From Alteromonas sp. KUL42 (lineage in GTDB: Bacteria; Pseudomonadota; Gammaproteobacteria; Enterobacterales; Alteromonadaceae): a stretch of 64,000 bases of DNA. This document shows positions 8,608 to 17,800 of this stretch, piece by piece (positions within the stretch are counted from its first letter, which is position 1; every line of letters begins with the position of its first letter). The stretch spans positions 62,001 through 126,000 of the forward strand of contig NZ_BJKK01000001.1 in NCBI RefSeq assembly GCF_006538325.1, in the 5' to 3' direction. The notes beneath the pieces were generated by a model, which was not told where the DNA came from, ran no database searches, and saw only the letters and a list, made by a program, of their open reading frames with translations. Both the position numbers and the translations under genes were made by a program.

Positions 8608-9618
8608 CTAGTAGCCTTTATCAAAGTCGAATTGATAGTGAAGAGGCTCATGGCGTAAGTAACGTTTTGCATTGGCCAAAAATACACTGGCTACATCAGA
8701 GGGTTGAGACTCAGCAGCAGTATGCGCCGTAATTGTTATTTTTGGATGTGACCAAAACGCGTGGCTTTGGGGTAGGGGTTCCTGCCTAAAAACATCAAGC
8801 ACAGCATGTGCCAGATAGCCCTTGTCGAGGCATTCAACAAGGGCAAGATCATCAACCGCACTTCCACGCCCTGCGTTTATAAAAATACTGTGTGGTTTTA
8901 GTGCCTTGAAGAAGCTATAGGACACAAAGTCATGTGTATCCGGTGTGTCAGGCATTAGATTAACCACATGGTCGGCATGTTGTGCAAATTGCAAAAGTGA
9001 AGCGGGTGTGTACATTGCATCAACATCATTAATGTTGGCACCACTTCGACTTAAACCCACAACGTTCATACCAAACACCTTTGCAACGGGAATGAGTGAT
9101 TTGCCTATACTTCCAAGGCCTAAAATACCTAAGGTTTGACCGTGTAAAGGCTGACGTGGAGCCGCTTCCCAAATAGGCGGGGTAGATTGCTGATTGTCAC
9201 TAAATGTTTTTATATTTCTAGCGTGTTGTAGTAAGTAAGCAAACACATATTCGCGCATAAGCTTGCCAAAAATGCCTTTTACTCCCGTTAGTGTGTAATC
9301 CCTCTTAGGCGCGCGTAGCAAAGGCGCATTACCTGCCCACGTTGATTGACACCAAGATAGATTATGGCATTGCTCAACAATACATGCGGCGAGGTCTGGA
9401 TCGGCCAGCAATATCGAGACTGAATCGTGATCGATTTCATCAGGAGATGTAGCAACTTTTTGAATATGAATCTGTGCACGAGTCGGGCTATCGAGCATGT
9501 CGGAAGAACACAAAATATTACCGACATCGTCTAACTGACTGGAAATAGCCTTGGCGATATCGTCTGCTTCATCGCTTAAAATTGTGACACTAATCTGTGC
9601 TACATCTGTTGAATTCAT
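8608..9618 (-). CDS. D-2-hydroxyacid dehydrogenase, NAD(P)-dependent
   Basis: An enzyme of 336 residues that reduces a 2-keto acid such as glyoxylate or hydroxypyruvate to the D-hydroxy acid, or the reverse. The Rossmann motif is LGILGLGSIGKS (about 163-174). The catalytic triad of the family is visible: Arg in INAGRGSAVDD, Glu in DVFRQEPLP and His in ITAHTAAES. The layout resembles GhrA, with a diverged N-terminal substrate domain. The start at 9618 follows AGAGAG. It is convergent with the GST gene and divergent from the PLP enzyme gene at 9774. Cofactor preference and substrate cannot be settled. Confidence 0.9.
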   Translation of the reverse strand: MNSTDVAQISVTILSDEADDIAKAISSQLDDVGNILCSSDMLDSPTRAQIHIQKVATSPDEIDHDSVSILLADPDLAACIVEQCHNLSWCQSTWAGNAPLLRAPKRDYTLTGVKGIFGKLMREYVFAYLLQHARNIKTFSDNQQSTPPIWEAAPRQPLHGQTLGILGLGSIGKSLIPVAKVFGMNVVGLSRSGANINDVDAMYTPASLLQFAQHADHVVNLMPDTPDTHDFVSYSFFKALKPHSIFINAGRGSAVDDLALVECLDKGYLAHAVLDVFRQEPLPQSHAFWSHPKITITAHTAAESQPSDVASVFLANAKRYLRHEPLHYQFDFDKGY

Positions 9619-9773
9619 TCGCTTTTCTCTCTAAGAGTAAACATTTCTTTCCTTGTCGATCCAAGCCTATTGAACTGCTAATTATTTAAAAAAGGTAAAT
9701 TAAGTTTTACATTTTTGTTAATGAATCGAGGTGCGCTTACTTCGAGTTAGTATCAATACTTAATGGAATACCT

Positions 9774-11576
9774 ATGCAGTCAAATATTCATTCTTCTATC
9801 AATGTCGAACATGCCAAAGTACTTTCTCCGAAACGCAATACATCTGTTGCCGAGACAACAGAGGCGCTTGTGTCTGAGCAACTGTCTCATTTTGGTATTG
9901 ATGCATCAAGTGACTATGGTAAAGTCCTCGCCAACACGGCGCACCACCTTTACGGCGCACAATCTAGTGTTATGCAACTGTGGGACATTACCAGCAATAC
10001 GCTGCAAGGGCTCGATAAAGAAGACAGGGTAGCGTATTTTAATGCCAAAAAGTTCTTATCTTTCCAAATTGCCAAAATTCTAGATACATTACAAAACCCG
10101 TTTAGAGCGACTTATCAAAGTTTATCGGGTGGCAACGGTTCACAAGGTCATTATCCGTTATTCGACAACGTTACGGCTTTGTTTTCTGCAACACCTGTTG
10201 TGGTGCGAACAGCGACGTACGTTTATGCCTGCACAGAGTGGGTTGACGATGCTTTTCAAGGGAAAGAGTTTACCCACCAAATTTACTCACGTCTTCTCAA
10301 CCCAACCAATATTTCATTGGCAAATGCCATTGTAGATATGGAAGCTGGCCCATACGCCGCAGAGTATTTAGCGTGGAACTTTAACTCGGGTATGGCGGCA
10401 ATTGACGCGTGTCTGTCCAATGTGTTGAGTCATGGTGATGTACTCATTGTCTCTCGAAATGTGTATGGTGGCGTTTACCAACTACTTCACGATTATTTCG
10501 CTCGCAGCAATCGTATGGACATTCAAATTGCGTGGTTTGATGGCTATGACAAAGACAGCTTTGCTGATTTTATGCAGCAGACCAAGCGTGAGTATGCATC
10601 GCGTCTAGAAAATGGTGCGAATATGCACGTTTATCTAGAGTCGCCGTGTAATCCTCATGGTTATGTACTTGATGTTCCGGGAATTTGTGAGCTGGCACAT
10701 GCTGAAGGTTCATTGGTTATGTTAGATTCAACCCTAGCTACGCCCGTGTTGCACCAACCTTTGCAACACAAAAATAAAGCGGCAAGACCCGACTATGTAA
10801 TGCACAGTTACACCAAAGATTTATGTGGTAGTGGGGCAACGACTGCCGGTGTTGTCATCGGTGAAGGACACCGCATGTTTCAACCTAAAGGCAGTAGCAT
10901 GAAGGGTGTAGATTGGTCTCAAACCATGTTCTGGGATGTGTACTACATTAAAGGGGCATTCTTAGACTCAGAAAAGGCCTTTGATGTACTCAATGGCATG
11001 AAAACCCTTGAACAACGCATGATGACTAAAGTTATTAACACCGAAGTATTTACATCGTTTTTGCATGCTCACGAGCAAATTCGAGTTAACTGCCATGCAT
11101 TACCACAGCACAGTAACGCAGGACTTCGCGAAAAGCAGCACACGCATGGGTGGCCTTGCACACTATTTACTGTAGACATGGCACCAGCAAACTTACCACG
11201 AGATGTATTTACACGCTTTTTTGATGCACTGGAGCCTGCGTTTAGTCACCAAGTGAGTATAGGGCAAAACAACACCATTATTTTGTGCCCAGCACTAACA
11301 TCGCATTCTGAACTAAGTACAGAAGAGCAAAAGAAAGCCGGTATCGAATTGACGACCATGCGAATAGCAATGGGTACAGATAACGTAAAACAGCTAATTG
11401 CACACTTTATGTTGGCAGCGAAGCACTTTATCGAGCCCCATGCGCCAGGCTTTTGCCAAGGTTTTATGGCCAATGAAGACATTGATGCACTTTATCTCAA
11501 CGTTAGCGAGCGCGTATGTGCACAACATTTTGGCAGTAAAGCCAGCATGGCTACGTTGATGGCTGGGCATGATTAA
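9774..11576 (+). CDS. Oversized Cys/Met metabolism PLP-dependent enzyme
   Basis: A PLP enzyme of the cystathionine gamma-synthase/gamma-lyase fold, 600 residues against about 390-430 for ordinary members. The core is recognisable: NSGMAAIDACLSNVL with the YGGVYQLL cofactor loop, the ESPCNPHGYVLDVP block, the PLP-nitrogen aspartate in VMLDSTLATPV, and the Schiff-base lysine in HSYTKDLCG (Lys348, where E. coli MetB has Lys198). About 150 extra residues thus precede the usual core, and the C-terminal part is longer too. The start at 9774 follows GGAA. A terminator follows at 11725. The reaction is unknown. Long members are, from memory, annotated simply as PLP-dependent transferases. Confidence 0.85.
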   Translation: MQSNIHSSINVEHAKVLSPKRNTSVAETTEALVSEQLSHFGIDASSDYGKVLANTAHHLYGAQSSVMQLWDITSNTLQGLDKEDRVAYFNAKKFLSFQIAKILDTLQNPFRATYQSLSGGNGSQGHYPLFDNVTALFSATPVVVRTATYVYACTEWVDDAFQGKEFTHQIYSRLLNPTNISLANAIVDMEAGPYAAEYLAWNFNSGMAAIDACLSNVLSHGDVLIVSRNVYGGVYQLLHDYFARSNRMDIQIAWFDGYDKDSFADFMQQTKREYASRLENGANMHVYLESPCNPHGYVLDVPGICELAHAEGSLVMLDSTLATPVLHQPLQHKNKAARPDYVMHSYTKDLCGSGATTAGVVIGEGHRMFQPKGSSMKGVDWSQTMFWDVYYIKGAFLDSEKAFDVLNGMKTLEQRMMTKVINTEVFTSFLHAHEQIRVNCHALPQHSNAGLREKQHTHGWPCTLFTVDMAPANLPRDVFTRFFDALEPAFSHQVSIGQNNTIILCPALTSHSELSTEEQKKAGIELTTMRIAMGTDNVKQLIAHFMLAAKHFIEPHAPGFCQGFMANEDIDALYLNVSERVCAQHFGSKASMATLMAGHD

Positions 11577-11724
11577 TAGGCCCTAGAGCCTGTGTACCTT
11601 TTTCATAAATTGTGCATGAGTCAGTTTTTTAGTCAGGCAATCGTAAATGTACGCGGTTTGGTGCGCTCTAATCAGTTAAGAGAAATACAATCGCTGCCGA
11701 TATAACAATGAGGATGTTCTCCTT

Positions 11725-11765
11725 TTCCCGGGCCTTTCCTTACGCGGGCTCGGGAATTTTTATTT
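11725..11765 (+). terminator. Rho-independent terminator or leader hairpin
   Basis: TTCCCGGGCC (11725-11734) pairs with GGGCTCGGGAA (11746-11756) with one mismatch and is followed by TTTTTATTT. It lies 150 bases after the PLP gene and only 20 bases before the next start codon, so it either ends the upstream transcript or sits in the leader of the SRPBCC gene. Confidence 0.65.
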
Positions 11766-11784
11766 ATATGATAAAGGCAGCGCT

Positions 11785-12231
11785 ATGCACCAGTTTAAAA
11801 TTGATGTTACTTTTGATGCATCACTTCCCTTTGTTTTTGCCGCATTTCACGAACCAGAATATTTAAGTGAATGGTTTGCTCCTGGCAATTGTGTGGTATC
11901 ACAAATCATGTGCGATTTTAAAGAAGGCGGTCGCTATCGCATCAAAATGTTAGAGCCTAATGGTGTGGAAATGTCGCTCACTGGAGAATACATTACTATT
12001 CTAGCCAACGAGCAGTTGGCATTTTCATGGGCGTGGGAAGACGACTTTGAAGACTCAGTGATGACGTCTGTCGATATCCATTTCGAAGATACACCTGAAG
12101 GGCATGTGAGGTTGGTACTAGTACAAAGTGGTTTTGCAAACAAAGATGAATGCGACCAACACAACTACGCATGGATGTCGTGTTTGGAAAAACTTGCTGT
12201 GTTGGCGAGTCAGAAGCAGTCTTTTAACTAA
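11785..12231 (+). CDS. SRPBCC (AHSA1-like) domain protein
   Basis: A small cytoplasmic protein of 148 residues made almost entirely of one START-like hydrophobic-pocket domain of the Aha1-C type. Telling blocks are FDASLPFVFAAFHEPEYLSEWF, split by the typical tryptophan, then FKEGGRYRI and LTGEYITILANEQLAFSWAW, and the C-terminal helix with CLEKLAVL. Bacterial members bind unknown hydrophobic ligands and are often near ArsR regulators, but none is here. The start at 11785 has AAAGG eight bases upstream. It is followed by a bidirectional terminator shared with the convergent flavoenzyme gene. No specific function can be claimed. Confidence 0.85.
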   Translation: MHQFKIDVTFDASLPFVFAAFHEPEYLSEWFAPGNCVVSQIMCDFKEGGRYRIKMLEPNGVEMSLTGEYITILANEQLAFSWAWEDDFEDSVMTSVDIHFEDTPEGHVRLVLVQSGFANKDECDQHNYAWMSCLEKLAVLASQKQSFN

Positions 12232-12251
12232 AGCCACGGAGTTTTGCTAGG

Positions 12252-12280
12252 AGTGGGGCAAAGCCCCACTTTGGTGTTTT
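12252..12280 (+). terminator. Terminator between convergent genes
   Basis: AGTGGGGC (12252-12259) and GCCCCACT (12263-12270) form a perfect 8-bp stem around AAA, followed on the plus strand by TTTGGTGTTTT. Its position between the ends of the SRPBCC gene and the convergent flavoenzyme gene fits a shared terminator. Confidence 0.7.
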
Positions 12281-12299
12281 AGAGCAGTTAGCCTAATAC

Positions 12300-13409
12300 T
12301 TAAAGCACATCTTCACCGCTTTTTTCATCATAAGTAGTGAAGTCATTGTAGCCTTCGACACTGTTTCCATACCAGTTTGAAGGATCATCGAATTCTGTTA
12401 GTGGGTAATTGTTAGCAAGGCGCAATGGTAAGTCTGGGTTAGTGATCCAAGGTCGGCCGAAAGCAATCATATCGCCGTCTCCAGCACTAATACGCTTTTC
12501 TGCATCTTCTTTTGTGTATCCACAGTTCCCAATAAGTATGCCCTCAAACAATGCCCTAAACTCGGCCAACGTCATCGGTTCGCCGCGCTCGTGAAAGCCA
12601 AAGGCAAGTCCATCCATAATATGCAAGTAACCAATCTTCAATGTATTGAGTTGCAGGGCAACAAAGGTAAATGTCTCCCTGTAATCATCTGCGCCCATGT
12701 CGTTAAACACGCCATTCGGTGATAAACGTACGCCTACTTGTTCGGAAGGCCAAACACTTAGAACCGCATCCATAACTTCTGATAAAAAGCGATATCTGTT
12801 CTCAAGCGAGCCGCCATAGTTGTCATTGCGTTGATTGCTTCTGCTATCGAGAAATTGATTAATCAAATAGCCATTTGCCGCATGCACTTCAATGCCGTCA
12901 AACCCCGCTGCTTTAGCATTAATGGCCGCTTTTTTGTAGTCTGCTACTGTGCGCTTTATATCTGCGACAGTCATAGCTCTGGGCACTTCGTACTCTTTTT
13001 TGCCTTTAGGCGTGTGGATTTCATCGCCTTCAATTTTTATTGCTGAGGCTGATAGAGGCAACTCGCCATTGTGAAAGTCGCTATGAGAAGCGCGGCCGGT
13101 GTGCCAAAGTTGCAATATCATCTTTCCACCAGCGTTGTGAACTCGACTTACAACAGAGCGCCATCCTTCCACCATTGCTTCGGTATAGATGCCTGGAGAG
13201 TTGACCCAGCCGTTACCTTCTTCAGAAATTGATGTGGCCTCAGTAATAATCAGCCCTGCGCTCGCACGTTGCACATAATGATCGCCAATGATTTTATTTG
13301 GCACACGATCCGGCCCTGCGCGGCCTCGTGTTAACGGTGCTAGTACCATACGGTTTTTAAGTGTTTGGCCAGCCCAATCGAGTGGTTCAAAAAGTACTGA
13401 ATCTGTCAT
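12300..13409 (-). CDS. Old yellow enzyme family alkene reductase (NemA-like)
   Basis: An FMN-dependent TIM-barrel reductase of 369 residues that reduces activated C=C bonds, and often nitrate esters or maleimides, using NAD(P)H. Family blocks are NRMVLAPLTRGRA at the N-terminus, LQLWHTGRASH with the active-site His, FDGIEVHAANGYLINQFLD, and GGSLENRYRF. The later GRPWITNPDLPLRL binds FMN phosphate. I start at 13409, which follows AGGAC; the longer reading from 13463 lacks support. It is the last gene of the minus-strand run below anmK, 141 bases from it, and may have its own promoter. Confidence 0.9.
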   Translation of the reverse strand: MTDSVLFEPLDWAGQTLKNRMVLAPLTRGRAGPDRVPNKIIGDHYVQRASAGLIITEATSISEEGNGWVNSPGIYTEAMVEGWRSVVSRVHNAGGKMILQLWHTGRASHSDFHNGELPLSASAIKIEGDEIHTPKGKKEYEVPRAMTVADIKRTVADYKKAAINAKAAGFDGIEVHAANGYLINQFLDSRSNQRNDNYGGSLENRYRFLSEVMDAVLSVWPSEQVGVRLSPNGVFNDMGADDYRETFTFVALQLNTLKIGYLHIMDGLAFGFHERGEPMTLAEFRALFEGILIGNCGYTKEDAEKRISAGDGDMIAFGRPWITNPDLPLRLANNYPLTEFDDPSNWYGNSVEGYNDFTTYDEKSGEDVL

Positions 13410-13550
13410 TAGTAGTCCTATATTTTTGTTTGGCAAATTTTCTATGATGACAGAGATAGACACTAATCGGATTGATTCAAGAATAGCTTTTAGCGCGTTT
13501 TGATATAAAAAAGCTCCGTTTACTCTAATGATGCCCCTTGAAACGAAAAA

Positions 13551-14750
13551 CTACTTTTTAAACAGTGCGCCGAGCACCGCGGGTCGCGATGCGCCAGTGA
13601 CCTCAGGAACGTTACCTGGGATATTATGTAAGTAAGCATGAGCTAACCACGCAAAGGCTGCACCTTCGACGTGTTGTGGGTGAATGCCAATAGCGTTGCT
13701 GTCACTTAATTGATATTGAAGTAGACGCTGCTCTAGCATTCGCATTAATGCATTGTTAAAAGCCCCACCACCGCATATTACGACTTCACTTTGCTCACCA
13801 GCATCGTTTTGATTCCGCAAGTTAGCCTTTATATCGTTGACAATAGTTTCTACTGTAAGAGTGAGCAAAGTAGCTTGAACATCAACAGGTTGAATATTGT
13901 GTTCAACAGAATTGTAAGATGCCGGAGACGATGAATTGGATAAATGGCTCAACACGTTTTGTAGCCAATTCAAATTGAAATACTCGCGCCCAGTACTTTT
14001 TGGGGCAGGCAGAGAGAAATACGCATCGCAAAGCAACCTACTTAACAACGCCTCGTTGGTTGTACCTGATGCAGCCCATTGACCGTTGTCATCAAAACGT
14101 AGACCTAAATGTTGCAATATCCACTTGTCCATAAGCGTGTTACCTGGGCCGGTGTCAAAACCGCGTACAGGTTCAAATTGTTTCTTAGGTGGCAAAAGTG
14201 AAACATTTGCTATTCCACCAATATTAACCAGCGCGCGATACTTACTTTCATGTGCAAATACTGCATTGTGATAGGCTGGAACGAGCGGCGCACCTTGCCC
14301 ACCAAGTGCAATGTCTTTACGTCTGAAATCGGCAACAACGTCAATGTTGGTCAGTGCGGCAATGGTATTGGGATCGCCAATTTGGCAGGTAAATCCACGG
14401 AGCGACTCATTGCTAAACAGCCATGATTTTATTTCTCCACTTGGGTGATGACGAACAGTCTGCCCATGGGAGCCAATTGCTATGATATCACTTGCAACTA
14501 GGTTTGTTTTCTCCAGTAAGCCAAGTGCCGCGTTAGCGAAGGTTTCAGCTACCAACCTGTCAGCAATAGCGAGGGTATTAAGTTCGTCGGGGCCTTCACT
14601 GCAAAGTGCATTAAGCGCAGCTAGCAATTCTTGTGGGTAAGGAATGGAATGTGCGGCAAGCGTGGCGCAGTGGTCTGATGTTATTTCGCAAAGGACGGCA
14701 TCAACGCCGTCCATACTGGTGCCTGACATCAGGCCGATATACTTAGCCAT
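13551..14750 (-). CDS. anmK: Anhydro-N-acetylmuramic acid kinase
   Basis: AnmK cleaves and phosphorylates 1,6-anhydro-MurNAc from cell-wall turnover to MurNAc-6-phosphate in the cytoplasm. The N-terminal MSGTSMDGVDAVLCE is the diagnostic ATP-phosphate loop. GSHGQTVRH, GGIANVSLL, DTGPGNTLMD and VVICGGGAFNNALM follow in the expected order. At 399 residues it is about 30 longer than E. coli AnmK. The extra length lies in a Ser/Asn-rich insert after NVLSHLS (about 270-285). It starts seven bases after the stop of the upstream M23 peptidase gene, so the two are co-transcribed, which makes sense because both act on peptidoglycan. Confidence 0.95.
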   Translation of the reverse strand: MAKYIGLMSGTSMDGVDAVLCEITSDHCATLAAHSIPYPQELLAALNALCSEGPDELNTLAIADRLVAETFANAALGLLEKTNLVASDIIAIGSHGQTVRHHPSGEIKSWLFSNESLRGFTCQIGDPNTIAALTNIDVVADFRRKDIALGGQGAPLVPAYHNAVFAHESKYRALVNIGGIANVSLLPPKKQFEPVRGFDTGPGNTLMDKWILQHLGLRFDDNGQWAASGTTNEALLSRLLCDAYFSLPAPKSTGREYFNLNWLQNVLSHLSNSSSPASYNSVEHNIQPVDVQATLLTLTVETIVNDIKANLRNQNDAGEQSEVVICGGGAFNNALMRMLEQRLLQYQLSDSNAIGIHPQHVEGAAFAWLAHAYLHNIPGNVPEVTGASRPAVLGALFKK

Positions 14751-14757
14751 TTTGCTG

Positions 14758-16083
14758 CTATTTCATAGCAAGCATAATGCGCTTGTTATTGTCTAGCTGT
14801 GCTTGGCGCTCACTGGCTATTTCCATAAAGCGCTCTCGCTCTTCTTTGGCAATAGGCAGTGCTTTAGGTAACTCAACAGTGCGAGGGTTTCTGTGCACAC
14901 CATCTACCAAAAATTCGTAATGCACGTGAGGGCCAGATGCCAAACCGGTACTGCCTAAGTATCCAATGGTTTGACCTTGTTTCACAGTTTCACCTAACTT
15001 AACGGCACGCTTTTTAAAGTGAAGGTATTTAGTGGTGTATTTTTCACCATGCTGAATAAAAACGTGGTGACCATTGTATTTGTCGTATGTCGACTTAACC
15101 ACTTTACCATCACCAGCAGCCATTACTGGCGTACCTACAGCAGCAACATAGTCGGTGCCACGGTGGGCTTTCCAGCGCTTTTGCACAGGGTGGAAGCGCG
15201 CTTTTGAGAAGTTTGAACTGACATACTTAAAATTAATTGGCGCGCGCAAGAAGCTCTTACGCATACTTCGGCCTTCAGGGGTGTAATACGTGCCATCTTC
15301 ATGCAGAATAGCGCTAAATTGTTCCCCTTGGTTAGTGAACTCAGCTGCCACAATGTCGCCATAGCCCACAAACTCGCCGTCGATATACTGTTCTTCAAAT
15401 ACTACGTTAAAGGTATCGCCAGAGCGAATCTCCATAGCAAAGTCAATGTCCCAACCGAAGATCCCTGCAAGGTTCATGATTTGATTGCTGGTAAGCCCTG
15501 CATCAACAGCTGCATTCCAAAAGCTAGAATGAATTTCACCTTGTGCGAAGTTGTAGCGAATGTCCACATCGCGTTTTTCAAGCTCAGCGGTCAGCGTTTT
15601 ACCATTTTCCTGAGAGCTGGGGCGAACAAATAAGGTTTCAGTAGATGACAGTTTGTATTTTAATTCACCAAAACTGCCGTCTTTATTAGCTTTGAACGAC
15701 AGCTCATCGCCAGGCAGCAGGGTTACGAGCGTTTTGGCTAATTCACCAGCATGTGTAACATTGTAGACATCACGAGATGTAAAGCCTGCACGCTTAAAAA
15801 GCTTAGCAAGGGTATCACCACTGCGCACTTTGTAAGTTTGCCAGGTTGACTCTTCTTCGCCTGAAAAAACGTCAGTTGAAGGTGTGATGTGAAGTTCTAC
15901 TGGGTAGCGAACACCAGCATCGAGAATATGGGCATCATGATGACGACTTGCTTCTACCGACTCTGACGGCAAAAGAATAAGCCCACCAAGAAAAAGGCTA
16001 GCTACTGCCAAGCCTGTGCGGTGCTGCTTCGGTAAATTTTTATATAAATTAACCGCCTTAGAAGCGTTTAATGTTTTTCTCAT
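14758..16083 (-). CDS. M23 family peptidoglycan endopeptidase with LysM-like domain
   Basis: A cell-wall DD-endopeptidase of the MepM/YebA type, 441 residues, anchored to the inner membrane facing the periplasm. One N-terminal hydrophobic segment (about 24-40) is followed by an OapA/LysM-like region (WQTYKVRSGDTLAKLFKRAG) and the C-terminal M23 domain. Zinc ligands are His and Asp in HRGTDY, and the last His in GPHVHYEF; KYTTKYLHF is also present. ATG at 16083 follows AGGTGG and is preferred to the GTG at 16095. It is divergent from tyrS and is followed closely by anmK. It presumably cuts crosslinks during wall growth. Confidence 0.92.
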   Translation of the reverse strand: MRKTLNASKAVNLYKNLPKQHRTGLAVASLFLGGLILLPSESVEASRHHDAHILDAGVRYPVELHITPSTDVFSGEEESTWQTYKVRSGDTLAKLFKRAGFTSRDVYNVTHAGELAKTLVTLLPGDELSFKANKDGSFGELKYKLSSTETLFVRPSSQENGKTLTAELEKRDVDIRYNFAQGEIHSSFWNAAVDAGLTSNQIMNLAGIFGWDIDFAMEIRSGDTFNVVFEEQYIDGEFVGYGDIVAAEFTNQGEQFSAILHEDGTYYTPEGRSMRKSFLRAPINFKYVSSNFSKARFHPVQKRWKAHRGTDYVAAVGTPVMAAGDGKVVKSTYDKYNGHHVFIQHGEKYTTKYLHFKKRAVKLGETVKQGQTIGYLGSTGLASGPHVHYEFLVDGVHRNPRTVELPKALPIAKEERERFMEIASERQAQLDNNKRIMLAMK

Positions 16084-16182
16084 TCTACTGCCCACCTGAG
16101 AAAGGATATTTTTCTTCCAACACGATCATGTAGTTGTTGCTCAAAAATCCAACTATTCTCATTATTTTATTAGCGCTAATTA

Positions 16183-16249
16183 TTAAACCCAATGGTTCTT
16201 TCGTCTAATTGTACGATTTTTGTTCTTGCCTTGAAACCATTGGGTTTAA
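16183..16249 (+). repeat. Perfect 15-bp inverted repeat between the M23 peptidase gene and tyrS
   Basis: TTAAACCCAATGGTT (16183-16197) is the exact reverse complement of AACCATTGGGTTTAA (16235-16249), with 37 bases between. Inside is a small TCGT/ACGA hairpin (16200-16216). The repeat lies between two divergent genes, so a terminator role is unlikely. It could be an operator or a leader structure. Confidence 0.8.
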
Positions 16250-16364
16250 CAACATGACATATTGTAACCCGCTTTTTGACGTGTAAACCTTTAAATGGTT
16301 CCTTTGTACGCGTAAAATGCCCGCCAATATTGAATTTAGTCTTATCAAAGAGTGTGACGTACAA

Positions 16365-17564
16365 ATGAATGATTGGCAAACAGCGTTGGCTGAAATTAAA
16401 CGGGGAGTAGATGAAATTCTTCCCGAAGAGGATTTAATTGAGAAACTTAAATCCGGTAAAACCCTTACTATAAAGGCGGGTTTTGATCCAACAGCGCCTG
16501 ACTTGCATTTAGGTCACACAGTACTTATCAATAAGTTGCGTACTTTTCAGCAGCTTGGTCATAAAGTTGTATTTCTTATTGGCGACTTTACTGGTCTTAT
16601 CGGCGATCCTACAGGTAAAAATGTAACACGCAAGCCCCTGAGTAAAGAACAGGTACTTGAGAACGCCAAAACGTATCAAGAACAAGTGTTCAAAATCTTA
16701 GACAAAGAAAAAACGGAAATCCGTTTTAACTCTGAGTGGATGGAGCAGCTCGGTGCAGCGGGGATGATCAAGTTGGCTGCAAGTCAAACCGTTGCGCGTA
16801 TGCTTGAGCGTGATGATTTCAAAAAGCGCTACAGCAACGGTCAACCGATTGCTATTCATGAATTTTTGTATCCGTTGGTACAAGGCTGGGACTCGGTTGC
16901 TCTGAAGGCTGATGTAGAGTTAGGTGGAACCGATCAACGTTTTAATTTGTTGATGGGCCGTGAACTGCAAAAAGATCAAGGGTTGACTCAGCAATCAATT
17001 GTAATGGTGCCTTTGCTTGAAGGTCTTGACGGCGTTCAAAAAATGTCAAAGTCATTGAATAACTACATTGGTATTACCGATGCGCCAAATGATATGTTTG
17101 GTAAAGTGATGTCAATTTCTGATGACCTAATGTGGCGTTACTATGACCTACTGAGCTTCCGTCCATTAGAAGAAATTGCAGATCTTAAAGCACGAGTGGC
17201 TAATGGTGAAAACCCACGTGACACCAAAATATTGCTAGCAAAAGAAATCATTGCACGTTTCCACGATGAAGCCGCAGCTGAAGGTGCACATCAGGACTTC
17301 ATTCAGCGCTTCCAAAAAAATGCTATCCCTGATGATATGCCCGAAGTTGAAATTGTGTTAAGCGAAGAAGGCATTGCGATTGGTAACCTACTCAAAGAAG
17401 CAAATCTTGTGGGTTCGACTTCTGACGCTATGCGCATGATTAAACAAGGCGCAGTAAAAATTAATGGCGATAAAGTGGAAGACACCCGCTTGGTGCTCAC
17501 TGAAAAAGGTGAAAACGTGTATCAGGTTGGCAAGCGTAAGTTTGCGCGTGTCACGCTTTCATAG
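16365..17564 (+). CDS. tyrS: Tyrosyl-tRNA synthetase
   Basis: Class I aminoacyl-tRNA synthetase charging tRNA-Tyr, 399 residues. The HIGH-type signature is HLGHT (48-52) and the KMSKS loop is exact (226-230). [14 protein letters not shown] and [12 protein letters not shown] line the active site. An S4 RNA-binding domain ends the protein ([16 protein letters not shown]). Sequence blocks match the second bacterial TyrRS type (TyrZ-like) better than the classical E. coli type. The start at 16365 matches where homology begins; 16 codons from 16317 are unsupported. A strong terminator follows. It is probably the only TyrRS of the cell, but that cannot be seen here. Confidence 0.95.
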   Translation: MNDWQTALAEIKRGVDEILPEEDLIEKLKSGKTLTIKAGFDPTAPDLHLGHTVLINKLRTFQQLGHKVVFLIGDFTGLIGDPTGKNVTRKPLSKEQVLENAKTYQEQVFKILDKEKTEIRFNSEWMEQLGAAGMIKLAASQTVARMLERDDFKKRYSNGQPIAIHEFLYPLVQGWDSVALKADVELGGTDQRFNLLMGRELQKDQGLTQQSIVMVPLLEGLDGVQKMSKSLNNYIGITDAPNDMFGKVMSISDDLMWRYYDLLSFRPLEEIADLKARVANGENPRDTKILLAKEIIARFHDEAAAEGAHQDFIQRFQKNAIPDDMPEVEIVLSEEGIAIGNLLKEANLVGSTSDAMRMIKQGAVKINGDKVEDTRLVLTEKGENVYQVGKRKFARVTLS

Positions 17565-17624
17565 CGTTTTTGTGGTTGGCTTTTTCGCCAAACAGTAGAG
17601 CTATGTGAACAATAATACCTTGTA

Positions 17625-17650
17625 AAGCCCGCAAATTGCGGGCTTTTTTG
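17625..17650 (+). terminator. Rho-independent terminator of tyrS
   Basis: GCCCGCAA (17627-17634) and TTGCGGGC (17636-17643) form a tight stem followed by TTTTTT, 60 bases after the stop codon of tyrS. Confidence 0.9.
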
Positions 17651-17800
17651 TGAATTTTAAAAAAAGATAAAATAGTTGTCAGTTTTCTTGAGTATCGATC
17701 GTCTATGAGGATAACAAAAGCACAAAAACACATCTTGCGCTAAGCGTTACAAGCGCAGTTGGTGATGTTTATAACGTTTACTCAGTAAAAAGGAAAAACC

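Noticed and set aside
16317..16364. Extra 16 codons at the front of tyrS
   Set aside because: No ribosome site and no match to the usual TyrRS N-terminus; the ATG at 16365 agrees with the family.
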